This document shows positions 1 through 11,300 of a stretch of DNA of 64,000 bases, piece after piece (positions within the stretch are counted from its first letter, which is position 1; each line of letters opens with the position of its first letter). Where the stretch lies: positions 8,116,501 to 8,180,500 of the forward strand of contig CM048847.1 in assembly GCA_026545225.1 (NCBI GenBank). The letters are read 5' to 3'. Under the pieces are notes generated by a model. It was not told the DNA's origin. It worked only from the letters and a program-made list of their open reading frames with translations, and did no database searches. Both the position numbers and the translations under genes were made by a program. The stretch is from Cornus controversa. Taxonomy: Eukaryota; Streptophyta; Magnoliopsida; Cornales; Cornaceae.

Positions 1-1238
1 CTTTCATAGAGAATAACATATCTGATCCATGAAATGTGTCCATACACATAACTATAACATAGAGAGTGTTATAGTCTTGAAATCCATACATTCATCATAA
101 TGTACATATGGTCCAAAATACACTTCAAGTCCAAAATATACATTTCACCTATGAGGTTTTCGAGTTCATAGTCATTACACGAATTCAAGCATAAGGTTCA
201 AAATTCAACAAATTATATCATGACTATAACTATATAGATCAACGTGGCACAAGGTAGCATGGATAGCCAAATTCATAGTTTATAAACGAAACATGAAAAA
301 CCCTAAACCCAAAATATCCAAAAGTACTCCTATGAGCTCCATTTAAATCATCAAGTCCTTTCCACCCACGGTGCCATACCTATAAAGTGTTTGGGGGAGA
401 AAGGGGTGAGCACCACGGCAGCTTAGTAGAGATACCCCAACCCACCTAAGTGTCGACTCGACACGACCTACATGAATGCATGTCACTACATTACATGTTT
501 CATCCAACATACATCATATTTGTTCACAACAATGCATATATATGAATGCATTAACACATATCAAGCCTCATAATGCATAAGCTAATTATGACAACACTTA
601 GCATGAATTTCACCCCCACAAAGTCACAAGTATGATTACCTACACATGTAACACCTAGCATACAAATCATATATGCTCATAAGATTCACTTAAGCACATT
701 TTTGTCATGCTTCACCAATGCATACATTTTCTATATAAAGAAGGCATGCATTTTAACTCATACAACATAACAAAACACAAATATGCTCATTTAATACATT
801 TTTCACAAAAGAGTACGAAACCCTAGCATATAAGTGTATATGCTCATTTTCTCTCACTCATTCACTCATCACTTCATGCATACAACATATATATACTAAT
901 TGCATTTAAGAAACTAAAGAGAGATAGAAACTCACCACATCCCACCCCTCTTACCATTCTAAATCATGTAATACACAACCTTAGCTCTCACCATTTCACC
1001 CAAAATCCTAGAATCGACAAGTAAATGAATAGGAAAACCCATACCTTGAGTTTGAAAGCTTCCCAAGAACTCTCCAATATTCTTTCTGAGTCTTACCATG
1101 CCGAACGGTGAAGATGTTCATTTCAAATGGAAGCCCTAGCCATCCCCTACGTATCTCCCTTCTTCAATGAGTCTTGACTCCAAGCCGAATGAGTTCGAAA
1201 TGTAGAGAGAAGGGAGAGCTATGAAGATGGAGTCTTCT
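1..1238 (-). repeat. Ty3/gypsy LTR fragment cut by the left edge
   Basis: No coding frame is credible here. The stretch matches parts of the LTRs at 1373-3785 and 26446-29510: a conserved block reading GTGAGCACCACGGC, then AGAGATACCCCAACCC, is found at about 406-440, 2350-2390 and 27758-27800. As in those LTRs, the sense strand is minus. It is interrupted at 1239, where another LTR end begins. The left part lies outside the window. Confidence 0.6.
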
Positions 1239-1372
1239 TGTCACACCCTGAAATTCGGACAGCTGGGACTCCCCCGGACCGACCTGATTCCTCGATCGCA
1301 AACCCATTCACTCAACCCCGTGAATGACCATAACCACACTCATGCGATAGTATCAAGCTTTGATACCAGATT
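1239..1372 (-). repeat. LTR-end stub joined to a tRNA-Met primer-binding site
   Basis: Read on the plus strand, this starts with an LTR terminus (TGTCACACCCTG), keeps about 80 bases of LTR-like sequence with the GGGACTCCCCCGGACC block of family B, then has a short spacer and GCTTTGATACCA (1357-1368). That is the complement of a primer-binding site for initiator tRNA-Met. A second LTR start (TGTCACACCC) follows at 1373. The same arrangement recurs at 33840-33953 and, inverted, at 40005-40137. Confidence 0.55.
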
Positions 1373-3785
1373 TGTCACACCCTAATTTCCGACTCTCGGG
1401 AACCGAGGGTGAACAGTAGATGTTTCGCCTAGTTCACTTCCACAAATCGCTTAACAACCAGAACCTAACTCCCTATGCATTTGGAATTTGAGTGTGACAC
1501 TTAGTCCATTAAAAAAAGGATCCAAAAATACTTAATTTCAAAAAGAGAATCACTTGATTCGGGTTTGAAACGACAAAGTTATGCCTATTTCAAAATTTAA
1601 AAATCTGCATTAGTCGACTTATAGAAAAGAGTCAGTCGACTGATTCATCCTGTAAGTGAATCAGTTAACTTATTGATTGAATCAATCGACTAATTTGCTG
1701 CTTTATAAATCTCTAAAACACACTGTCCAAATCAGTCGACTTATTGAAAGGAAGCAGTTGACTAATTCAACCTGGAAACCACATTTTTCACATTTTTGAC
1801 CAAAATTTACCCCAATACTCATATCTAAACCTTTCTAACTCCTAAAAATCATCTGACAACACTAAAATCATCTAGAAATACTATATCATCATACCCATTT
1901 ATCAAATCACACATTTGAATCACAAGGGTCTCATAATCCACATTCATTCCCATCAAGATTATACATATCTTTACATACGTCCATAAATTGTCATAAACCA
2001 ACCTCATCTTTATATATACAAGATTCAAATGAAAGACATAAGTTATATATATGATAATGTAACTACAATATTTATATAATCCCAAAACATTGATTTGGTC
2101 CAAAATATACATCCCAAATCTAAATGGCTTCCAAGTTTATAGTCATTACAAGAATTTCATGCATAAGGTTCAAAAATGCTAAAAAATCCAACCATGACTA
2201 CAATTTCATAATCAACATGCCACAAGCCGACACAGATAGCCAAACATACAGTATTCAAAATATATCAAAATGTTACTAGAGTTTCACTTGGGCACTCATG
2301 TCCCATCCGTCATCGGTGCCTTATCTGTAAAAGAGTTTAGAATAAAGGGGTGAACACCACTACGGCTCAATAGAGATACCCCAACCCTCCTAAGTGCCGA
2401 CCCGACATGACCTACATGAATGCATGTCACTACGTTACATGTATCATCCAACATATACCATGTTCTTTCACAAGCAGTGCATATATATATAAGAATGCAT
2501 TAAACACATAACATACTTCACAATTTAGAATGAAAGCATTATCACACACATTTATCTCTCTCTCGAACTCAACTCGATACCATAATATGATTCTTGACCA
2601 ATTATGTAACCAAAATACTTCCCACACAATTCCAACACTACCACCGAGTCATCAAATACTCCGAGGTGATTAGTTGGTTTTGGAATTCATCACCGAGTCA
2701 TCACATACTCCAAGGTGTTTAGATAGTTGATCACCGAGTCATCACATACTCCAAGGTGATTGGATCGTCTATCGCAGAGTCCTCACATACTCCGAGATGA
2801 TTGAATCATTCAAGATTTTCATCAAGTCATCACATACTCCAAGGTGAAAATGTCACTCTCCACATTCTCCCACATTTCCCCGTCTTTCTTACAAAGGCCC
2901 CATATATGCATTTCAAACATATTACAATCAAGCACTCAATATTCATGCTTCACAATGCATTATCTAGTTATAAAGGAACCTAGCATACATTTCATCTTCA
3001 TAAAACTACACATAGCACATATATGTATAACACATTCATATAGCCTCTCACATATATTCAACTTCAAAAATTAGCATACTTTACTCATGCTACACTCAAT
3101 GCATAATTTTAGTATATAGAACTAACATGCATTTAACCATCACATATTCCACATATAATCACATATATGACCCAAGATTACACATTTGCACATAAACTCC
3201 AAATTGAGCACATAACACCCATATACCCAATTTCTTTCATCTACCCATTTTGACCCATATGCTAAAACCAATACAAGGAACCCCAAATGTGCAAAGATAG
3301 GATTCAAGAGAAGGAGAAAATCTAACTTTCCACCCCTCTCACTCTCTTAAAACATGTGATACCCAACCTACACCTCTCCTTTTCACTCGAAACCCTAGAA
3401 TCAACAATTAGAAAAGAAGAAGAACCCTTACCTTGAAAATGAAGACCTTCCAAGAATTTCTCAAACTCCCAGCAATGTCAACCTTGCCGAACTGCAACTT
3501 TGATTGGTTCAAAGGGAAGCCCTAGTCGTCCCCTACGTATCGGCGAACTTGAATCACGCCCGAAGGCTTTCGAAATCTAAAGAGAAGGAAGAGAGAAGAA
3601 GAGGGAGAAATATAGAGAGAGAAATAGCCGTGTATAATGGCTGAGATCCCTCAGCCTTGATATTTAAAATATCTTGGCTCCCAAAAAGACTAAAATGCCC
3701 CCAGCCACTTAACGTACCTTCCTAGTCTCCGTTTTTGATTTTGAAAATATCTGGCCCCAATGCCATTATCTCACAAATATCTGTC
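1373..3785 (-). repeat. Truncated Ty3/gypsy LTR (family D-like)
   Basis: It begins with TGTCACACCC directly next to a primer-binding site, so it is the 5' LTR of a minus-strand element whose internal region is reduced to a stub. It shares with the solo LTR at 26446-29510 the block at 2340-2430 and an array of short repeats (about 2640-2850). The far end lacks the usual ...ACA terminus and runs into a pol fragment near 3786, so it is truncated. The boundary is uncertain by tens of bases. Clusters of AGTCGACT-type palindromes lie at about 1610-1765. Confidence 0.55.
2640..2850. repeat. Minisatellite of hairpin-forming units inside an LTR
   Basis: About five imperfect units of 45-50 bases each contain CACCGAGTCATCA, ATACTCC and AAGGTG. 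Within a unit the ends are complementary (CACC with GGTG, GAGT with ACTC), so each unit can fold into a small hairpin. A related but diverged array is at 28050-28320 in the solo LTR. Confidence 0.7.
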
Positions 3786-5400
3786 CAACAAACCGGTGAC
3801 CTACAAGGCCTACCGTACAATGCCTCGAAAGGAGCCATCTCAATACTAGCTTGATAACTATTCTTGTATGCAAACTCCACCAATGGAAGGTGATCCTCCC
3901 AACTGCCTCAAAAATCAAGTGCACATGCTCTAAGCATATCCTCTAAGATCTGTATAGTACGCTTTGACTGACCATCTGTTTAGGGATGAAAAGTTGTACT
4001 AAAATGGAGGCCCGTATTAAGGGCAGCTTGAAAACTCTACCAAAATCGTGATGTGAATCTCAGATCCCTATCAGACACAATGGAAACTTGCACTTTGTGC
4101 AGTCTCAAAATCTGATCAACATACAATCTACTAAGAGTATCCACATCATCCGTCACTCGAATTAGAAGGAAGTGAGCTACCTTGGTCAATCTATCCACAA
4201 TGACCCAAACTGCGCTGTAACTCTTCGTCGTCCAAGGTAACCCCGTCACAAAGTTCATAGTGACGTGTTCCCACTTCCACAAAGCCACCGGTAATGGCTA
4301 TAACAAACCTACTAGTCTCTGATGCTCAGCCTTCACTTGTTGACAAGTGAGGCACCTCGCCACAAACTGTGCAACGTCCTTTTTCATGCCCTTCCACCAA
4401 TACTGCCTACGAAGGTTCTGGTACATCTTGGTACCACCGAGATGTACTTCAAGCCTGGAGCAATGAAACTCCCTCAGAACCTGATCCCTACAAGCCAATG
4501 GAACAACCATCCTACCTCTAAACCTCAAACCTCCATCTGAATGAACAACCCAATCCTCAACTGCTTCGCCACCCATAATCAGAGTATGAATGTTCTCTAA
4601 CTCTATGTCATGCCTTTGCTCCTCAACCACCCTACTCACTAGAGTTGGTTGCGCTATAAGCGTGAACAACGTGGTTTATTCACCACTTTCACTAAAGCAT
4701 AATCCCATTTCTGAGATGTCTTCCATCATCTTCCACTCACGGATAGCAATACTAGCTAGAGTGCCATGTGACTTCCGGCTCAATGCATCGATAACCATAT
4801 TAGCCTTTCCTGGGTGATATTGAAGATCAAAGTTGTAGTCTTTCATGTATTCAACCCATCTCCTCTGTCTCATATTCAAGTCCTTTTGCGTAAAAAGGTA
4901 CTTCAAACTCTTATGATTAGAGAAAACCTCAAACTACTCTCCATAGAGATAATGCCTCCACGTTTTCAAAGAAAAAATTATAGCCGCCAACTCCAAGTCA
5001 TGAGTCGGGTAATTCTGCTCTTAGATCTTCAACTGTCGGGAACCGTATGCAATAACCCTCTCAGTTTGCATCAACACACATCCCAAATCATCCCGTAAAG
5101 CATCACAGTAGATGACATAACCCAAACTATGCTCGAGAATAATCAAAATCGGAGCACTAGTCAATCTACGCCTCAATTCTATGAAGGAATGCTCGCAAGC
5201 CTCGTTTCACTCATACTTAACTCCCTTACGAGTAAGCTTGGTCATCGGTGCTGCTAACTTCGAGAGGTCTTTCACGAAACACCGATAATATCCTGCCAAA
5301 CCCAAAAAGCTACGTATCTCGAACACGTTCTTAGGCCTCTCCCAATTCATTACCGCTTCAATCTTAGAAGGGTCTACCAATACTCCTCCTTCTGACACCA
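3786..5400 (-). pseudogene. Ty3/gypsy pol fragment (RT end, RNase H, integrase)
   Basis: On the minus strand this reads, in order, the C-terminal part of reverse transcriptase (about 5400-5207, with [19 protein letters not shown]), RNase H (about 5200-4676, with [13 protein letters not shown] sequence and [16 protein letters not shown]), the integrase zinc-binding region (4669-4298, with WWKGMKKDVAQFVARCLTC) and the start of the integrase core (4288-3786, with VTMNFVTGLP and VSDRD). Stops break it at 4676 (TAA), 4298 (TAG) and 4037 (TAG); the last two replace glutamine codons seen in the related copy at 11301-14879. The gene is cut at 5400 by the LTR of element B and fades into LTR sequence near 3786. 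It is a dead fragment. Confidence 0.85.
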
Positions 5401-6364
5401 TGTCACGCCCCAAAACCCGGACCGCCGGGACTCCCCCGGACCAACCCGAATCCCGAGTGTGAACCCGTGAGATCACCCTTACGCTATAACCACCACCTGA
5501 TCATACAATCTCAATTTCCTATTATTTTCACGAAAATTGGGCAAGACTCATTCTAATAAATCAGATCCTAATACGTTATTCCTGCTTTAAATTCAAATGG
5601 ACACTTTTGGGCACGTGTCCCCCCAGCATTTCTACAACATACATAAACAATTAAAATAATATGTCTCAGTCCTTAAATGTCCGTCTCATATACAAACATC
5701 AAATGAATGAAATACAACTGGAGGTATTGAATCAACATAATTGCTCCATACATTTAAATCCAAATGTACAACATTTAGCTAATATTCAGGACGTAAATCA
5801 GATTCTAAGGAATCTAGTCACTACCTTCGTAACCCGATACTATCATCCCCCTAACTGACTTCGTAATCAACAATACCTGCAAAACCTGGGAGGGGGTGAG
5901 CTCAAAGGCACAACAAGTTATGTAGAACCATACTATCACCGCTACAGCAGGTCGATCCTCACATATTCTCAAAAACATACACATTTAAATATATCATAAT
6001 ATTTAAATCATGCTCCTGCTAGCATACATGGACCAACAATGCATATGGCAGTTCTAGCACATATAAGCATATAAATCTAGCACATGATTTTTTAAATCAT
6101 TTTCAACACGCTTGAAAGCAGTAACAATCCAACATCAATATGTATAAAGAACATATATGTCTAAACATTTACATAAAACGATGTAAATCGATTATCACAC
6201 TCCCTACTCAACAAGTAGCAATCTCAGATGCAATGAAACACATTTAACATGTAGAGAATTTATGCATACAACACGACCATATCATAAGCAAGGTAGAATG
6301 CAACATGACATGCACAACTCCCTCATCCTTCCCACATATTGGTCTCCAATTCTCGTGGACAACC

Positions 6365-6503
6365 AATCTCACCTATAGAGGGTTACCTTTACCGGAATAC
6401 CTCTTGAGGGTTACCTTTACCGGAATACCTCACTACACATCAATCCAAGAGGGTACCTTGACTGGAATACCTCACGAGGGTTACTTTTACCAGAATACCT
6501 CGC
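6365..6503. repeat. Four-unit minisatellite in LTR B (GAGGGTTACC...CCTC)
   Basis: Units of about 26 bases start GAGGGTTACC and end GGAATACCTC; the unit ends are partly complementary. The array is conserved in the other B LTR copies (about 22975-23100, and inverted at about 32590-32720). Confidence 0.75.
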
Positions 6504-8508
6504 CGTTTTACCGAATGGATTCCACTATTCACATTGTTTGCCTCCCTCACCATACCAATGAATATGAACCCCACAAATTTATCAAATGTACATTCATCAT
6601 TTGCAACCAATGAGGTATTTAAGAACACACTCGTACAAATTCCCATTTAAGCATCACATGCATTTGCAGTGAACATGCTTCACACCTCCACATTTCACAT
6701 AACCACATGTCTTTCACATTTTTCCCAAATTCACAAATCAATTCAAACATGTTCATAAATTTCTCTAAGGCATTTATAAACATACAATCATATCAACCGA
6801 CATAAATAGCACATATGTCCAATCTTGCATATAAGTCCTATATGCACTTATACTAGCATAAATATAATCATGCTTCCACTCAAGGCACACATTTACTACA
6901 AGCAACTGGCATGCTTTTCATCCACAATATATAACCATATATATATTCCATCACCATATATGTATTAAGGACATATAAAACACTTAGCACATCATAATCA
7001 TGCTTTTCAAATGCTCGCTAAAACCATATTCATATATATAGCATGCATTTCCACTACTACCACAAATATATAATCACATATATATTTAACACCATGCATA
7101 AAATCCACATATGCATACAAGACAACACATAGCTAAACATGTATTATTTAGCATACTTTTCATAGACTTTAATCTATACCGTACATGCATATCACAATGC
7201 AAGGAAGTATTTAAATTTAACATGCTTTCATATCCCAAATATATATATATATATACACTCCTATATATATATATATATATATATATATGTTCACATCCCA
7301 CGTATATTCACAATCACCTTTATATATGTATATGCACATATATATATATACAACCACCACATATGATCAAATTAAGAAACATATGTAAATTAACCAACAT
7401 AATAAAATATATATGTAGGAGATAGAGGCAAGAATCAACTTGCCTTAGGTCCCGCTTTAACTGTGCCCACCCCTGCGAAGCTGTCCATACCAAGCCTAGT
7501 CCAATCATGTGTCCAAGTCACATACGAACCCGCTTTCTTTACTTTTTATCTCCATGCTTGACCCAATGAATTTGACGAGTCCAAGCCTCAAAACATAGCT
7601 GCCCAAATAAGAACTAAATTTCATGGCAGCCCAACATCAGTCACGATCAAACCCAACTGCCAAATTCAAATCCAATCCAATTCCAAGGCCCAAGCCCACC
7701 ATCAATGAGGGCCCAATGCATAAACAAAATTCATGGCTACCAAACAGCCCTTACCATGCCTAAGAAGTCAACCCATTGAGCATCAAGGATTTACAAAACC
7801 GTGCACCATTATCATCCCAAATGGTTGCCATCCCCACCTACAACTCAGCTGTGAACTCAGCCCGTGGAACCATCTAAACTACTCACATAATCCATACACA
7901 AACCTGATGCCATCGCCGACCAAACCCAGCTGTATCGTCACAACCACAGCCAAACCCAACCCCACCATTCCGTGGAGTCCCAACCGTGAGGAACCCAACT
8001 CCTCATCACGAGCCCACCACCGTGAGCCCCTCTACAGAACAAATCGAAACTTTCTAACGTCTAACCGAAATTCATCAGAACGATCAGTCACCAACCAAGC
8101 CAAAACAACCACCTTCGTCTCCCTCAACCCCAACCGTGAAGGACCAATAACTGATTGCCCAACAAACTCTCACTGGAATCACCCAAAATTAACCCAAACT
8201 GAAGACCCACAACCCCACGCTGCTGCATCCATCATACCACCACGATCGGTCATTGTAGCCGCACCAAACACGGCTCGGTTGTATCTCCACCGTCGGCCAC
8301 CTTGCCATGGCTGTCCAACAGCCAGCCGAGAACCACCGTCGACACCATCGCCGGTCCAATCTGCCACTGAACCAGTAGAGCTCCACCCAAAGTCGGACCA
8401 CCAACAACCACCGTGAAACACCCCATCTCACAGCCCAACCACAGTCGCCGTCGACACCACCTTCAGGAACAACCTCCACAGCCGCTGCTAGGGCAGTCGG
8501 AACGAACC

Positions 8509-8513
8509 CCCTT
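8509..8513. other. Target-site duplication CCCTT, left copy (element A)
   Basis: CCCTT lies directly before the LTR terminus TGTCACG at 8514 and again directly after the opposite terminus (18878-18882). A five-base duplication is what Ty3/gypsy integrase produces. It proves that the 8514-18877 unit inserted in one event. Confidence 0.92.
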
Positions 8514-11254
8514 TGTCACGCCCCAGTTTCCGAAACCCGGTTAGGAGCGAGGGAAACGGGGGTGAATCCGTAATTTCACCTCAAGTTCCCACACCTTAAT
8601 CTCATTATAATCTATTCTATTATGGAAGCATTCTATATGCACACCTTCAAGTGGCATTAGATCATCAATGGCCTTTGCAATTGATTTTCACCTTTGGTTC
8701 CATACGTATAAACCACTAAGTTCTGGACCGCAACTTTTTTTTTCACAAATGGAATTTGATTATGAAACCTACACCATTGGATAGATATTTCAAAAATACT
8801 CAAGTTCAAAAAAAACCACACTCAATTCCGATTTAAAGCGAAGAAATTACATCGAAACGAAGTTTGGACAATTTTTGAACCTTGCCATGAATAGTAATCT
8901 CGATATTCATCTTGATTAATCGAGATTTTTTACCCCATCAATCGAAATAAACACCCTCTCGGTATCTTGGACCTGTATTATTTCGATCAATCGAAATGGG
9001 GACTTCGATTGATCGAAACTACCCCATTCTGGACCTCAAAAACACTCAGATTTCACAACCATTTCGATCAATCGAAATGGGAGTTTCGATCAATCGAAAT
9101 GGACATTTCGATTGATCAAAATGCACTTCCCAGCAATTCCCAAAACACCTATACAAGATCCATTTGAACTCAAATCTCAACCAAACCACCTTGGGTCATT
9201 CATAAAACATATAAATCATACTCACACATCAACCTACACATTTGAATCTCAAATCTTGTATAATCATAGAAAATTCATCCAAAGTCCACCATGCACATAA
9301 AATTCAAGTGAACCAAACATCCTCATTTTTTTTCAAAGGTGATCTTCATTAACCCAACCATACAATCTAACTTATACATTGAGATCCTACAACCATGATT
9401 CCAACATAAATTCACAACTCTAAACATTCATATCCACGAAATTAAGATACAAGAGACAAAAGAATACATTCATCCATTTAAATTCTGGATCCATACATAA
9501 TCCACGGAACCATACATATAAGAATTCAAATGGCCCTTTTTGCATACATTCAACAAGTCTCAAATGAAGGAAGCCATTATACATACATTTCTCAAAAATC
9601 ACTTTCCTACAAGTATGGCACTTACATTTGGATTTCACATACATAAGAAGATACAAATGTAAAGGCAACACCAGAACCATTGTCTACATGCCACAAGCCG
9701 GCATGGACATTTATCTACATCTCAAAAGAGCAAAAAGTTCAAAAATAAGCTCAACATATCCATAGAGCTAATCATGCTTCGTCTTCCATTGGGGCCTTAT
9801 CTGAAAATGTTTTGTATAAAGGGGTGAGCATCTCAACGGCTCAGTAGAAATGATCTACCCATCCCCACTCTAACCCGTAAGCCATGCATGAATGCACATG
9901 CTCATGCATTTTTACCCAAACATCCACATTTTTCAAATCATGCATGAGCTTCACATAAAATGCAAATACATATGTATATATATATATATATATCGAATTG
10001 GATAAGTCACAACTTATATATATATATATAACTCACACCAAATCAATTCAAAGGGGGTTTTCTCATCACTCCAATAGTAAGGGTCTCTTCGGCACCCAAA
10101 CTCTGCTTGTGCTTCATCGATTTACTAATCCGAAGGGAGCACCTCCTCTTGGCCTAGTTTTGGGTCTTTCACTCTAGGGGCCTTCCCCTTATCTTAGTTT
10201 CACACTCATACCCCAAAATCATCATATAGTGCATATAATCACACCAATGCACATAGTCACACAATGCATGCATTTTTCCTCAAATCAATGCATTTTCCTT
10301 CCAACTCAAGATTATCACAATGCTATTACACTCACATCATGGAAATCACTATGCTCATGGATTTTGCTAGAAAATCACATTTTTCATGTTTTCATCAAAC
10401 AAACACATTTTTAAACCAAAAGCATTATAGTCACATTTGTACATACATACCATGCATAAGCCCTAACTAAAATGTTGGACACTTATGCATGCATAAATCA
10501 CCATGATATACATATATATATATATATAGACCTAGGTTCAAGAAATCAAAAGCTATCTCTTATGATATTTAGAAAAGGACCACAAGATCAAAGTAGAAGT
10601 GAGTCTAGCACCCCTACCTCAAATTGGAAGAGCTTCCAATTGATTTTCCCCAATCTCTCAAAACTCAACTTCCTCCGAAATGATTTTTGAACTGATCAAT
10701 CTCGAGCCCTCGATGCGTAGATCATTTCTTCCTTCTTCGGTGAAATCAAAATCCCACTCTAAGGCCCTCAAATCTAGTGAAGAAGAGGAGGAGATGAAGC
10801 TTGTACGTATAAATGTATATATCTCTCTCTCTCGGCTGCTGGGATGAAAAATGAGAGAAGAGCTGATCTCTCTTAGTATTTATAGCTAAGTGGCCTCCTC
10901 ATAATTACTAGTTTGTCATCACCTTTTTGCAAAACCTTCTCAGGCTCATTTTCGGAATTTCGTAACTCAGATTGACACGAAATCAACTCCGCTGCGCGTC
11001 AAATCTATCCTCCAATTTTGAAGTCATTCTGACACTTTTAAAATTTCTGGACCCACAAGGCCCGCGCCCCTAGGTTGACCAAACTCAAAAAAAGTTAACT
11101 TTTGCCAAAAGTCCCCAAAACTTCCCAAAACCCTATTCCAACCCTCTAAACATGTTCCCCGCATTCAAAACATGTTAAACATCATTTAAAATGTATTTAA
11201 AGTAATAAATGATAAAAATTGAAAAACTGGCCAAAATTGGGCACGGTCTCTACA
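8514..11254 (-). repeat. Element A 3' LTR
   Basis: Plus-strand termini are TGTCACGCCCC and GGGCACGGTCTCTACA, giving canonical TG...CA ends. It is the near-identical partner of 16152-18877. It contains the cluster of TTTCGATCAATCGAAA palindromes at about 8977-9120, (TA)n runs near 9970-10030, and frames shared with the other LTR that are not genes. Confidence 0.93.
8975..9125. repeat. Palindrome cluster in LTR A
   Basis: Five copies of a near-perfect palindrome of the form TTTCGATCAATCGAAA or its close variant lie within about 150 bases, separated by short G-rich or A-rich spacers. The partner LTR keeps them at about 16613-16765. One copy in each LTR has lost symmetry (for example GATTGATCAAAATG). 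Confidence 0.8.
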
Positions 11255-11265
11255 ACCTCCCAACC
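11255..11265 (-). other. Polypurine tract of element A
   Basis: On the minus strand GGTTGGGAGGT directly precedes the 3' LTR terminus TGTAGAGACC. This is the expected place for the plus-strand primer of reverse transcription. Element B has a similar tract at 19387-19398 followed by the same AATTTCGTCCTCGAAATT block. Confidence 0.8.
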
Positions 11266-11300
11266 TTATAGGAATTTCGTCCTCGAAATTAGAATGTACC

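Larger units (their letters stand above)
5401..8513 (-). repeat. Element B 3' LTR, left part
   Basis: This LTR is interrupted at 8513 by element A and resumes at 18883; without A it is about 3.6 kb. It matches the 5' LTR at 21999-24218 nearly base for base up to about 7599, and the inverted solo LTR at 29881-33779 along its whole length. It contains a repeat array at 6365-6503, a (TA)n run near 7260-7288 and a long proline-rich open frame (7733-8416) that I regard as chance. Confidence 0.85.

Noticed and set aside
4322..4540. Plus-strand frames opposite integrase (also 4590-5098, 12183-12500, 13930-14237)
   Set aside because: They are antisense shadows of minus-strand pol, which has the recognisable motifs.
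7733..8416. 227-codon open frame, proline- and serine-rich
   Set aside because: It lies wholly within LTR B. The frame is a by-product of biased LTR composition, is cut by element A's insertion and has no domain; the inverted relative at 30456-30857 and neighbouring frames show only shadow similarity.
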